Positions 18,675 through 27,113 of a DNA stretch of 64,000 bases are shown here, in pieces; positions within the stretch are counted from its first letter, which is position 1, and each line of letters opens with the position of its first letter. A program made the translations under genes and the position numbers. The notes under the pieces were generated by a model. That model was not told where the DNA came from and ran no database searches. It worked only from the letters and a program-made list of their open reading frames with translations. Source of the stretch: Peptacetobacter hominis (GTDB lineage Bacteria; Bacillota; Clostridia; Peptostreptococcales; Peptostreptococcaceae); contig NZ_SGJB01000008.1 of the NCBI RefSeq assembly GCF_006861675.1, forward strand, positions 1 through 64,000. Direction: 5' to 3'.

Positions 18675-19703
18675 TTATCTTTTGTATACAACCTTTTCGT
18701 CTATATCGTTTATAGTCTGACAACCTGTAAGAATCATTGCACCTTCAAGTTCTGATTTAAGTCTTGATATATATGTTTCAACACCATCAGTTGCTCCTCC
18801 AAAAGATGCTGTTACAAAAGGTCTTCCCACAAGTACTGCATCTGCTCCAAGAGCTATCATTTTTACAACATCTACTCCTGTTCTTACTCCACCATCTGCA
18901 AGTATTGTTATCTTACCTTTTACAGCCTCTGCTATTTCAGGAAGTACATCTGCTGCTCCCGGAGTGAAATCAAGAACTCTTCCTCCGTGATTAGATACCA
19001 CTATAGCGTCTGCTCCAGCTTCTACCGCCATAAGAGCATCCTCCACTGTCATAATACCCTTTAATATAAATGGAAGCTTTGTAGCGGCCTTTAACTCTTT
19101 TAACTGCTCTACATTTTTAGGTAGTACCGGCTTTCCATGAAGAGAAAGTGTTACAAGACCACATGCATCTATATCGACACCAACTGCAAAAGCACCTGCC
19201 TCTTCAGCTAATTTTATCTTTTTGATTATATTTTCATTATCCCATGGTTTTATAAATACTATTCCATTTCCTCCATGACATTTAAGTACATCAAGATTTT
19301 CTATAAGGAAAGCATCTACAGCGGTATCACCAACCATTGCATATATTCCTGAATTTATACATCCCTCAACTACAGGTTCTATATATTCTCTTTCTGTAAG
19401 TTTTCCTCCCATATTAAGAGTAGTGCCTGTTATAGGAGCAGCAAATATAGGTGCATCCATTTTTCTTCCAAATAATTCCACTGATGTATCCGGTTTTGCT
19501 GCATTATGTATAACTCTCATATTAAGTTTTACTCTCTCAAGAGATTTTACATTTTCTATAAATGAAGATCCACTTCCTTTTCCTCCCATTCCTGGGACCT
19601 CTCCTGCACATGCCACTCCATTGCACACTCTGCAAACTTTGCAGCTTCCATTAAGATTTTCTCTTGCTGTCTTTAGCATTTCATTGTAATCCATTTTATC
19701 CAC
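18675..19703 (-). CDS. FMN-dependent alpha-hydroxy acid dehydrogenase family protein
   Basis: TIM-barrel flavoprotein of the lactate oxidase / glycolate oxidase family, 342 residues. Family motifs include FAAPITGTTLN, the catalytic SNHGGRVLDFTPGA with the His/Arg pair, and the phosphate-binding ILADGGVRTGVDVVKMIALGADAVLVGRPF. The N-terminus carries four cysteines (21, 24, 27 and 32) in a CX2CX2CX4C pattern, followed by GEVPGMGGKGSG. Classical lactate oxidases lack this pattern, and it could hold a metal or Fe-S centre. Substrate is unknown. It converges with the flavin reductase gene. Confidence 0.85.
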   Translation of the reverse strand: MDKMDYNEMLKTARENLNGSCKVCRVCNGVACAGEVPGMGGKGSGSSFIENVKSLERVKLNMRVIHNAAKPDTSVELFGRKMDAPIFAAPITGTTLNMGGKLTEREYIEPVVEGCINSGIYAMVGDTAVDAFLIENLDVLKCHGGNGIVFIKPWDNENIIKKIKLAEEAGAFAVGVDIDACGLVTLSLHGKPVLPKNVEQLKELKAATKLPFILKGIMTVEDALMAVEAGADAIVVSNHGGRVLDFTPGAADVLPEIAEAVKGKITILADGGVRTGVDVVKMIALGADAVLVGRPFVTASFGGATDGVETYISRLKSELEGAMILTGCQTINDIDEKVVYKR

Positions 19704-19736
19704 CTCTACAAATAATATTAAAGGGAAACTCCCTCT

Positions 19737-20510
19737 TTAATCTTCTATTATATTCTTCAGAAAACTCTTTCTGTGAATAGGTGTTATACCGTATTCCTCA
19801 ATTGCCTTGTAATGTTCTGAAGTTCCATACCCTTTATGTTTTGCAAATCCGTATTCCGGATATATCTCATCATATTGATACATTATTGAATCCCTCGTAA
19901 CCTTTGCAAGAATACTTGCTGCTGCTATTGATACAGATTTTGAATCTCCTTTTATTATTGCTTTCTGATCCATATCTATCCCTGGTATTGTAACCGCATC
20001 TGCAAGTATATAATCCGGTGATTTTTTTAAACAGTTTATAGCCTTTTTCATAGCCATATATGTTGCATTCAGTATATTATATTCGTCTATTTCTTCATTT
20101 CCAACTATACCTATACCAAAATCAACAGCTTCTTGTTTTATAATATCAAAAAGTTCATTTCTTTTTTCTTCACTTAGCTTTTTGGAATCATTTATGCCCT
20201 TTATTCTGCAGTCTTTCTTCATAACAGCCACTGCTGCCACTACAGGACCTGCAAGAGGACCTCTTCCAGCTTCATCTACGCCTGCTATATATACATAACC
20301 TTTTTCATATCCTTCGTTCTCATATATATTTATTTTTTTCAATCTCTCTTCTTCGGCTCTTATTTTATCCAGTTTCTTAGCCATACTTATGGCTATTTTC
20401 TGTACAGATTTTCTTTCATCTCCTTTTATATCTTCTATAAACTGAAGATATTCACTTTCTTCAAGAGAATCCGCTATTTCTTTTATTTCCTTTACACTTT
20501 TTTCTATCAT
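19737..20510 (-). CDS. rnhB: Ribonuclease HII
   Basis: Removes ribonucleotides and RNA primers from DNA-RNA hybrids. The signature GVDEAGRGPLAGPVVAA gives the first Asp and Glu, with later acidic residues in ILADAVTIPG and near KGDSKSVSIAAASI. A helical N-terminal extension of about 80 residues precedes the catalytic domain, as in B. subtilis RnhB. The frame is open to 20597, but GGAG lies seven bases before ATG 20510, so the protein is 257 residues. In B. subtilis it adjoins rbgA; here three brnQ genes intervene. Confidence 0.95.
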   Translation of the reverse strand: MIEKSVKEIKEIADSLEESEYLQFIEDIKGDERKSVQKIAISMAKKLDKIRAEEERLKKINIYENEGYEKGYVYIAGVDEAGRGPLAGPVVAAVAVMKKDCRIKGINDSKKLSEEKRNELFDIIKQEAVDFGIGIVGNEEIDEYNILNATYMAMKKAINCLKKSPDYILADAVTIPGIDMDQKAIIKGDSKSVSIAAASILAKVTRDSIMYQYDEIYPEYGFAKHKGYGTSEHYKAIEEYGITPIHRKSFLKNIIED

Positions 20511-20602
20511 AACTTTTCTCCATTCTATATATTCATACATATAATTATACAACAATTCTGCATATTTTCGTATACATAGATATAGCTGGATATACAATAA
20601 AA

Positions 20603-20625
20603 AGGTCGCCCTTTTAGAGCGACCT
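20603..20625 (-). terminator. Terminator of brnQ1
   Basis: The stem AGGTCGC (20603-20609) pairs with GCGACCT (20619-20625), followed by TTTTTATT on the minus strand. It lies between brnQ1 and rnhB. Confidence 0.85.
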
Positions 20626-20644
20626 AAATATTCACCATTTTGTG

Positions 20645-21928
20645 CTATGCAGCTTTTTTAGATGGTATAAAGTTTCCTATTATAGCTGCTATTATTACTG
20701 GAACTGCCCAGTTAAATCCTAGGTTTGCAAGTGGTAAATTGTTTATATATGGTATATTAACTCCATATCCAGTAAGAACTGTAAGTACACTTACAAGTAA
20801 TGCCATATATGTAGCACATACAAACACATTGTCATTTTTGATATTCTTTCCGAATAGTGAAAGTATGATTAATGTTATTGTTGCAGGATAAACTATACTT
20901 AGTATTGGTGCTGAGAATTTTATTATTGTGCTAACACCGAAGTTTGATATTATCGCTGAGAATACACATACTGCTATTACTATATGTTCATATTTTAATT
21001 TTCCGTTAGTTATTCCTGAGAAATATCTTCCTGCTGCTGAAGATAATCCTATAGCTGTTGTTAAACATGCAAGTGCAACTATTATAGCTAGAAGAACTTT
21101 ACCAGTCTGTCCAAGTAATGCTTCAGTTATTGCAACTATAAGTGCAGTCTGTTCAACTTCTAATCCATACTGAGTAGAAACTGTTGCTCCTAAGTAGCAA
21201 AGACCACCGTATACAAGTCCAAGACCTACAACTGCTATTACACCAGCACCTATTGTAGCCTTAACTTTTGAAGCTTCATCTTCATAACCTTTTTCTGTTA
21301 TAGATACAATTACTATTGTAGAGAATACAGTAGCTGCTAATGTATCCATTGTCTGATATCCCTGATATATACCTTCTGCAAACACTGATGGTATTAATGC
21401 ATCTGGTCTTATTTCTCCAAGTGGAGATATTATTCCTTTTACTATAAGTACTGCAAGAGCTATTAATAATGCAGGTGTAAGGAACTGTCCTACTATATCA
21501 ACAACTTTTGAAGGTCTTATTGTTAGTATTAATGTAAGTGCAAAGAATATTACTGAGAAAAGTATACTGTTGAATCCTGGTCCTATTGTTGGAAGTATAC
21601 CCATTTCATATGTTGTAGCTGCTGTTCTAGGTATTGCTAGAAGTGGCCCGATACATATAACGATTGCTGATCCAAGTACAACTGCAAGTTTTTTACCTGC
21701 TCTGTCGAACATCTTTGATGTATCCCCATTGAATCTTGTAGCTGCTATAACTGCAAGTAATGCGATACCACCATCTGCAAATAGGAAAGCTATAAATCCT
21801 GTAAACCAGCTTGATCCTGACTGAACACCAAGATAAGGCGGGAATATAAGGTTACCTGCTCCAAAGAACATTGCAAACAGCGCAAAACCAACTACTACTA
21901 AGTCCTTTAACTTTATTTGTTTACCCAT
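20645..21928 (-). CDS. brnQ: Branched-chain amino acid transporter BrnQ, copy 1
   Basis: Cation-coupled importer of leucine, isoleucine and valine in the LIVCS/BrnQ family, with about 12 membrane segments in 427 residues. The N-terminal GFALFAMFFGAGNLIFPPYLG and the central VDIVGQFLTPALLIALAVLI and EGIYQGYQTMDTLAA are family signatures. It is the most divergent of the three copies: the loop after GVI/GII reads GEIRPDALIPSVFAEG instead of the shared GPI-EEPMIDGVVAEG of copies 2 and 3. It has its own promoter, CodY box and terminator, so it is a single-gene unit. Confidence 0.95.
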   Translation of the reverse strand: MGKQIKLKDLVVVGFALFAMFFGAGNLIFPPYLGVQSGSSWFTGFIAFLFADGGIALLAVIAATRFNGDTSKMFDRAGKKLAVVLGSAIVICIGPLLAIPRTAATTYEMGILPTIGPGFNSILFSVIFFALTLILTIRPSKVVDIVGQFLTPALLIALAVLIVKGIISPLGEIRPDALIPSVFAEGIYQGYQTMDTLAATVFSTIVIVSITEKGYEDEASKVKATIGAGVIAVVGLGLVYGGLCYLGATVSTQYGLEVEQTALIVAITEALLGQTGKVLLAIIVALACLTTAIGLSSAAGRYFSGITNGKLKYEHIVIAVCVFSAIISNFGVSTIIKFSAPILSIVYPATITLIILSLFGKNIKNDNVFVCATYMALLVSVLTVLTGYGVNIPYINNLPLANLGFNWAVPVIIAAIIGNFIPSKKAA

Positions 21929-22004
21929 AATAACACCCCTTCTCTTTGAAAAGTTAAATTTTTAAATAATTCATAAAATTTCTATAATTTCTATTTCCGT
22001 CTTA

Positions 22005-22033
22005 ATTATACATTTTACAGAGAGTAGTGTCAA
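22005..22033 (-). promoter_or_regulatory. Promoter of brnQ1
   Basis: TTGACA (22033-22028), a 17-bp spacer and TATAAT (22010-22005) form a perfect consensus promoter upstream of brnQ1. Confidence 0.85.
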
Positions 22034-22053
22034 TAGATTTTTTCAATTTATAA

Positions 22054-22068
22054 AATTTTCACAAAATT
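22054..22068. promoter_or_regulatory. CodY box upstream of brnQ1
   Basis: AATTTTCACAAAATT matches the CodY consensus AATTTTCWGAAAATT at 14 of 15 positions. It lies 20 bp upstream of the -35 element of brnQ1. Position and quality suggest control of BCAA import by CodY. Confidence 0.7.
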
Positions 22069-22098
22069 CATCACACTTTACTATTATTAGCATATAAA

Positions 22099-22126
22099 AT
22101 ACCCCGGATATAATAGTCCGGGGTAT
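22099..22126 (-). terminator. Terminator of brnQ2
   Basis: A 10-bp GC-rich stem, ATACCCCGGA (22099-22108) with TCCGGGGTAT (22117-22126), is followed by TTTTATAT on the minus strand just after the brnQ2 stop. Confidence 0.88.
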
Positions 22127-22142
22127 AATAATGAATATCTAT

Positions 22143-23417
22143 CTATTTACCTGTTTTTATAAAGTTCCCTATGATTCCAGCTATGACAACAGGTACAATC
22201 CAGTTGAATCCTAACGATGCAAACGGTAAAGAATTAACTATTGGAACTGATATTCCATAACTTCCTGCAACTGTAAGTACACTTATCAGTATTGACATAT
22301 ACACTGAGAACTTAAATACATTATCATTTTTTATTTTTTCAGTAAAGAATGCAAGCACTATCATTACTATTGTCGGAGGGTATACTATACTAAGTATCGG
22401 AGATGCGAATTTTATTATTGCTCCAACTCCTATAGATGCCATGCATGCTGAAAATACACATACGATTGTTACAACTGTTGTATATGATATTTTTCCTTTA
22501 GTAAGATTTGTAAAATACTGCCCTGTAGCTGATGTAAGTCCTATAGATGTTGTAAGACATGCAAGTGCAACCGCAACTGCAAGAACTGATTTACCTATAT
22601 TTCCAAGAAGTCCCTGAGTTATATTCACTATAACCTGAGTCTGAACCGCATTTACATCGTTGAAAGTAGATACAGTGGCTCCAAGATAACAAAGACCTCC
22701 ATACACAAGAGCAAGACCTACACATGCAACAGCTCCTGATTTAAGTATAGCTGTAAGTTTTTCCTTTGTAGTAGAATATCCTTTTTCATTCATTGATACA
22801 ATCAGAACAGATGCCAGTGCGATTGCTGCAAATGCATCCATTGTCTGATATCCCTGCGCTATACCTTCTGCCACAACACCATCGATCATCGGTTCCTCTA
22901 TTATTGGACCAAGAGGATTTATAACTCCTTTTACTATTATTACAGCAAGAGCTATTAAAAGCGCCGGTGTAAGGAACTGACCTACTATATCTATTACCTT
23001 AGAAGGCTTTATTGTAAGCACATATGTTATTATAAAAAATACTGCACAGAATATAGCCACAGGTATTTTATCACCAAATAAAGGCATTATACCCATTTCA
23101 TATGTTGTGGCACCTGTTCTTGGTATTGCCAGAAGTGGCCCTATACATAAAATATCTGCACATCCGATAGCAATCCCAAGCTTTGTTCCAGCTCTGGAAA
23201 ACATTCTGTTTATATCTCCATCAAATTTTGTCGCTGCCATTACTGCAAGAAGTGCAAGGCCTGCATCAGCAAGAGTAAATCCTATAAACGACACAAGCCA
23301 CTGAGGACCCGTTATAATCCCAAGATAAGGTGGGAATATAAGATTTCCTGCACCAAAGAACATAGCAAATAATGCAAAACCAAATACAAGTATATCTTTT
23401 TTACTTTTCTGTACCAT
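22143..23417 (-). CDS. brnQ: Branched-chain amino acid transporter BrnQ, copy 2
   Basis: Second BrnQ paralog, 424 residues with about 12 membrane segments. It shares long identical blocks with copy 3, such as EEPMIDGVVAEGIAQGYQTM and DAFAAIALASVLIVS, and is clearly closer to it than to copy 1. It ends at its own GC-rich terminator and starts behind its own promoter. Copy number here suggests different affinities or expression conditions; substrate preference among Leu, Ile and Val cannot be read from the sequence. Confidence 0.95.
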   Translation of the reverse strand: MVQKSKKDILVFGFALFAMFFGAGNLIFPPYLGIITGPQWLVSFIGFTLADAGLALLAVMAATKFDGDINRMFSRAGTKLGIAIGCADILCIGPLLAIPRTGATTYEMGIMPLFGDKIPVAIFCAVFFIITYVLTIKPSKVIDIVGQFLTPALLIALAVIIVKGVINPLGPIIEEPMIDGVVAEGIAQGYQTMDAFAAIALASVLIVSMNEKGYSTTKEKLTAILKSGAVACVGLALVYGGLCYLGATVSTFNDVNAVQTQVIVNITQGLLGNIGKSVLAVAVALACLTTSIGLTSATGQYFTNLTKGKISYTTVVTIVCVFSACMASIGVGAIIKFASPILSIVYPPTIVMIVLAFFTEKIKNDNVFKFSVYMSILISVLTVAGSYGISVPIVNSLPFASLGFNWIVPVVIAGIIGNFIKTGK

Positions 23418-23464
23418 TTTTAACCCCCATATAATTTATAAACTGTGATAACATTTTCCTGTTT

Positions 23465-23493
23465 ATTATATATTTCAGTTTTTTACGAGTCAA
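23465..23493 (-). promoter_or_regulatory. Promoter of brnQ2
   Basis: TTGACT (23493-23488), a 17-bp spacer and TATAAT (23470-23465) lie about 50 bp upstream of the brnQ2 start. Confidence 0.75.
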
Positions 23494-23860
23494 TAATCTT
23501 TAAAATTATTAAACTTTTAGGAATTTTCAAACATAGTTTTTTGTATCTTATTTATCATTTATTATCGTATATATTATATGTCGCTTTGTTATTTATTCTT
23601 AATTTTGATTTGATATATTTTATCTAAAATTTTTGTATTATAATCCCCTACATTTCAATGCATATATAAATTTATAATTCATGCATGTACTGCAATATTT
23701 TTTGTCATTTTCAGATAATTTTGTATTATTGTTAAATTAATACTTATTTATAACCTTTACTTATACTATTTTCAAACACCCAACTGTTAAAAAATAAACC
23801 TCTTATTTTTTCAGCTTTTTATATAAATTATATGCTTTATTCTTAATGTATACACACAAA
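23494..23860. other. AT-rich spacer upstream of the brnQ2 promoter
   Basis: This 367-bp stretch between brnQ2 and the brnQ3 terminator is extremely AT-rich and holds no credible gene. CATTTTCAGATAATT at 23706-23720 matches the CodY consensus at 13 of 15 positions, but it is more than 200 bp from the brnQ2 -35 element. Such a match can arise by chance in DNA of this composition. Confidence 0.4.
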
Positions 23861-23895
23861 TAAAGGATACTCTGATAAATATCAGAGTACCCTTT
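23861..23895 (-). terminator. Terminator of brnQ3
   Basis: TACTCTGAT pairs with ATCAGAGTA around a four-base loop, extended outward by AAAGG/CCTTT past one mismatch. Ts follow on the minus strand. Confidence 0.75.
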
Positions 23896-23927
23896 ATATA
23901 AATATTATTGGGTGTTATTATGTTGTA

Positions 23928-25226
23928 TTAAGCTAATTCTTTTTCTGAATTTTTACCTGGTACAAAATGTCCTATTATACCTGCTATTATAGTTGGTACT
24001 ACCCAGTTAAATCCTAATCCTGCAAGAGGTAGAGAATTTACAAGAGGTATATTTATTCCATATCCAGTAAGAACTGTAAGTACGCTTATTACTAATGCTG
24101 TATATACAGCAAATTTATATACATTGTCATTGTTTATCTTTTCTGTGAAGAATGCAAGTACTACAAGAACTATTGTAGGAGGATATACTACACTAAGTAC
24201 TGGAGCTGCTACTGCAACTATTCCACCAACTCCTATAGATGCCATACATGCTGAGAATACACATACAGCAAGTACAACTTTTCCATAAGAAAGTTTTCCG
24301 TTTGAAAGTTTTTCAAAGAACTGTCCTGTTGCTGAAGTAAGTCCTATTGAAGTTGTAAGACAAGCTAGGGCAACACACACTGCAAGAACTGCTTTTCCGG
24401 CATATCCTAAAAGACCTTCAGTTATATTTACAAGAACCTGAGACTGCTGAGCATCAACACCATACATAGTAGAAACTGTAGCACCTAGGAAGCAAAGACC
24501 ACCGTATACAAGTGCAAGACCTACACATGCAAGTGCTCCTGCTTTTAATATAACTTTAAGTTTATCGCCTACTGTTGAATATCCTTTTTCATTAAGAGAT
24601 ACTATAAGAACTGATGCAAGAGCTATTGCTGCAAATGCGTCCATTGTCTGATATCCCTGTGCTATACCTTCCGCTACAACACCATCGATCATTGGTTCTT
24701 CAACTATTGGTCCTAATGGCTGTATTACACCTTTTATTATTATAACTGCAAGAGCTATTAAAAGTGCTGGTGTAAGGAACTGACCTACTATATCAACAAC
24801 CTTTGAAGGTTTTATTGTAAGCACATATGTTATTACAAAGAATATAACCGCAAATACCGCTATCGGTATAGTTGTTCCAAGAAGAGGCATTACACCCATT
24901 TCATATGTTGTTGCACCTGTTCTTGGTATTGCCAGGAATGGTCCTATACATAGGATATCTGCACACGCAAGCACTACTGCTAATTTATATCCTGCTCTTT
25001 TAAATAATGCTATTACGTTTCCATCGTATTTTGCTGTTGCCATGACTGCAAGAAGTGCAAGACCAGCATCGGCAAATGTAAATCCACCAAAACCTACAAG
25101 CCACTGAGGCCCTGTTATAATTCCAAGATATGGCGGGAATATAAGGTTACCTGCTCCGAAGAACATTGCAAATAATGCAAAACCAAATACTATAATGTCT
25201 TTAAAACTGTTATTCTGAGTTCCCAT
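23928..25226 (-). CDS. brnQ: Branched-chain amino acid transporter BrnQ, copy 3
   Basis: Third BrnQ paralog, 432 residues, about 12 membrane segments, very similar to copy 2 over most of its length. It differs by a longer C-terminal tail (PGKNSEKELA). It is the first of the triplet in the direction of transcription and is followed by a terminator, so each copy appears to be an independent unit. The leader has a strong promoter with a CodY box abutting the -35 element. Confidence 0.95.
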   Translation of the reverse strand: MGTQNNSFKDIIVFGFALFAMFFGAGNLIFPPYLGIITGPQWLVGFGGFTFADAGLALLAVMATAKYDGNVIALFKRAGYKLAVVLACADILCIGPFLAIPRTGATTYEMGVMPLLGTTIPIAVFAVIFFVITYVLTIKPSKVVDIVGQFLTPALLIALAVIIIKGVIQPLGPIVEEPMIDGVVAEGIAQGYQTMDAFAAIALASVLIVSLNEKGYSTVGDKLKVILKAGALACVGLALVYGGLCFLGATVSTMYGVDAQQSQVLVNITEGLLGYAGKAVLAVCVALACLTTSIGLTSATGQFFEKLSNGKLSYGKVVLAVCVFSACMASIGVGGIVAVAAPVLSVVYPPTIVLVVLAFFTEKINNDNVYKFAVYTALVISVLTVLTGYGINIPLVNSLPLAGLGFNWVVPTIIAGIIGHFVPGKNSEKELA

Positions 25227-25296
25227 TGTTGTACCCTCCTATAAAAATAATTATTCCTTTATAAAAACATTTTCTGTTTTTTGATTTTTCAAATTT

Positions 25297-25325
25297 ATTA
25301 TATATTTCTGAATAATTGATGTCAA
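25297..25325 (-). promoter_or_regulatory. Promoter of brnQ3
   Basis: TTGACA (25325-25320), a 17-bp spacer and TATAAT (25302-25297) form a perfect consensus promoter. The -35 context CTATTGACA is the same as at brnQ1 and fur. Confidence 0.85.
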
Positions 25326-25327
25326 TA

Positions 25328-25342
25328 GATTTTCAGAATATT
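25328..25342. promoter_or_regulatory. CodY box upstream of brnQ3
   Basis: GATTTTCAGAATATT matches the CodY consensus at 13 of 15 positions and lies two bases from the -35 element, where bound CodY would hinder RNA polymerase. The rest of the 364-bp brnQ3-rbgA gap is AT-rich with no gene. Confidence 0.6.
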
Positions 25343-25529
25343 CTTAGTTATATTTGAAACAATTGAAAATATCGTTTTCTTTTTGTCATTCTTTTATTTC
25401 AATCCTGTTATATAAAACAAATAATAACCTACTTTTAAATATTATTTTATCTGTTTCACATTAAATTTTGCAGTATTATAAAATTTATACTGCAAATAAA
25501 TCAATTAATCTGTATTTTAACAAAAAATA

Positions 25530-25573
25530 AAAGAGCTTATACAATAACATATCGTTATATGTATCAGCTCTTT
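25530..25573 (-). terminator. Terminator of rbgA
   Basis: A long hairpin begins with AAAGAGCT (25530-25537) paired to AGCTCTTT (25566-25573), with ATACA/TGTAT and ATAAC/GTTAT pairing inside. It is followed by TTATTTTTTG on the minus strand. It closes the rplS-rbgA end of the ribosome assembly block. Confidence 0.88.
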
Positions 25574-25590
25574 ACTTTATAAAAATATAT

Positions 25591-26484
25591 TTATTTTATA
25601 TCTTCCGGAACCTCCAGTGTTATATTACCTATTTTACCTGTTCTAAATTCATTTAGCACAGTTGTTGCTGTTCTTGTGTAATCAATTTCTTTTCTTCCTG
25701 TTATGAAACCTCTTTTTCTTGCAATCATATCCATGGTTTCTATACCGCTTTCTCCAAGAGATTCAAGCTTATATCTTTCTCTAAGCTTTTCAGGCTCTAT
25801 ATCCATAAGTTTCTCTATAAGTCTTAGCGCAAGTGTTTCTATGTCAAGGATTTCGTCTTTTATAGCTCTTGTGAATGCAAGGTTAAGTGCAACATCCTGA
25901 TCCTCAAACTTAGGCCACAGTATACCTGGAGTATCAAGAAGTTCAAGATTTCCTCTTAGTTTTACCCACTGTTTTCCCTTTGTAACACCTGGTCTATCTC
26001 CAGTCTGAGTACTTTTTCTTCCTGTAAGTTTATTTATAAGAGATGATTTTCCAACATTTGGAACACCAACAATCATTATTCTTATAGCTCTTTCTTTTCT
26101 TCCTTTTTCTTTAAGCTGTGCCATTTTTTCACTTACGGCATTTCTACACTCGTCTATTATCTTATTTACGCCGGTACCTTTCATGGCATCTATAGGAATA
26201 GCTTTTATTCCCTGTTCCTTGTAGTAGTTTATCCATCTGTTTAATTTTGCTCTATCTGATATATCACTTTTGTTAAGTACTACAACTCTAGGCTTTCCAG
26301 CAGTAAGCTTGTCTATATCGGGATTTTTGCTGCTGTATGGTATTCTTGAATCCAGAAGCTCCACAACAACATCTACAAGCTTCAGATTGTCTCTCATAAG
26401 GTCTTTTGTCTTTTTCATATGACCCGGATACCAGTTTATATTCAGGTTATCATCTCTAAGATATTCGTATTCGTCTCTTTTCAT
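25591..26484 (-). CDS. rbgA: Ribosome biogenesis GTPase RbgA (YlqF)
   Basis: Circularly permuted GTPase needed for late 50S subunit assembly. The order of motifs is permuted as in the family: INWYPGHM at the start, G4 NKSD near residue 72, then G1 GVPNVGKSS, G2 region PGVTKG and G3 DTPG. The C-terminal helical domain carries the rRNA-contact region. It has 297 residues, with an AGGAGG-type Shine-Dalgarno sequence. It follows rplS, whose product belongs to the same subunit, as in B. subtilis. Confidence 0.96.
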   Translation of the reverse strand: MKRDEYEYLRDDNLNINWYPGHMKKTKDLMRDNLKLVDVVVELLDSRIPYSSKNPDIDKLTAGKPRVVVLNKSDISDRAKLNRWINYYKEQGIKAIPIDAMKGTGVNKIIDECRNAVSEKMAQLKEKGRKERAIRIMIVGVPNVGKSSLINKLTGRKSTQTGDRPGVTKGKQWVKLRGNLELLDTPGILWPKFEDQDVALNLAFTRAIKDEILDIETLALRLIEKLMDIEPEKLRERYKLESLGESGIETMDMIARKRGFITGRKEIDYTRTATTVLNEFRTGKIGNITLEVPEDIK

Positions 26485-26601
26485 GTTTATCCTCCTATGT
26501 TATTTTTTATCCGCACATCAACTTGTTAAAAAATAGTTTTAAAGATTTATATAAATCAGTATTATATAATTGTAATTTTTATATCTCATCTATTATAGAA
26601 A

Positions 26602-26628
26602 AAGGACTGATAAAATTTAATCAGTCCC
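26602..26628 (-). terminator. Terminator after rplS
   Basis: GGACTGAT pairs with ATCAGTCC, with an A/T-rich loop and one bulged C further out. A TTTTT run follows on the minus strand. It separates rplS from rbgA, so rbgA is reached by read-through or by an unrecognised promoter. Confidence 0.8.
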
Positions 26629-26652
26629 TTTTTTCTCATATTAAATCGGATC

Positions 26653-27006
26653 TTATTTGTATCCTTTTGCTTCTTTAACTTTAGCAGCTTTACCTACTCT
26701 GTTTCTTAAGTAACCAAGTTTAGCTCTTCTTACTTTACCTCTTCTAGTTACTTCTATTTTTTCTACTTTTGGTGAGTGTACTGGGAAAGTTCTTTCTACA
26801 CCGCAGTTGAAAGACATTTTTCTAACAGTGAAAGTTTCTCTAGCTCCTCCACCCTGTCTTTTTAATACTACACCTTCGAATACCTGTATTCTTTCTCTTT
26901 TACCTTCCACGATTCTAACGTGTACTTTTACTGTGTCCCCAGGTCCAAAATTAGGAACTTCTGATTTTAACTGTTCGTTTTCGATTGCTCTTATTATTTC
27001 GTTCAT
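26653..27006 (-). CDS. rplS: 50S ribosomal protein L19
   Basis: L19 lies at the 30S-50S interface. The 117-residue sequence shows the family pattern [31 protein letters not shown], given here as [10 protein letters not shown] and [10 protein letters not shown], then [18 protein letters not shown] and a basic C-terminus with [22 protein letters not shown] precedes the ATG. It has its own promoter and a leader that resembles the Firmicutes L19 leader. Confidence 0.97.
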   Translation of the reverse strand: MNEIIRAIENEQLKSEVPNFGPGDTVKVHVRIVEGKRERIQVFEGVVLKRQGGGARETFTVRKMSFNCGVERTFPVHSPKVEKIEVTRRGKVRRAKLGYLRNRVGKAAKVKEAKGYK

Positions 27007-27078
27007 TTTTCCTCCTAAAGTTCATAGACGTTCATTGCTGCTTGACCGGTGCACAGAGGAACGCCCGTATTTTCGACA
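27007..27078 (-). promoter_or_regulatory. Candidate L19 leader RNA
   Basis: The roughly 70-nt untranslated region between the rplS promoter and start codon is unusually GC-rich for this genome. It can form a stem CGTTC/GAACG enclosing the segment GTGCACCGGTCAAGCAGC. Autoregulatory L19 leaders are known in front of rplS in Firmicutes, and position and length fit. I did not run a covariance model. Confidence 0.6.
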
Positions 27079-27084
27079 AGTTAT

Positions 27085-27113
27085 ATTATACTACAAGCTT
27101 AACCTATCTGCAA
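27085..27113 (-). promoter_or_regulatory. Promoter of rplS
   Basis: TTGCAG (27113-27108), a 17-bp spacer and TATAAT (27090-27085) overlap the 3' end of trmD. This gives rplS independent transcription and sets the start of its leader near 27078. Confidence 0.65.

Noticed and set aside
23418..23927. Hidden small gene in the 510-bp gap between brnQ2 and brnQ3
   Set aside because: Open frames there are short, AT-driven and lack a Shine-Dalgarno sequence; only a promoter, a weak CodY-like match and a terminator are supported.
20645..25226. brnQ triplet as a mobile element
   Set aside because: No transposase, integrase, terminal repeats or target duplications were seen; duplication of a resident gene explains it better.
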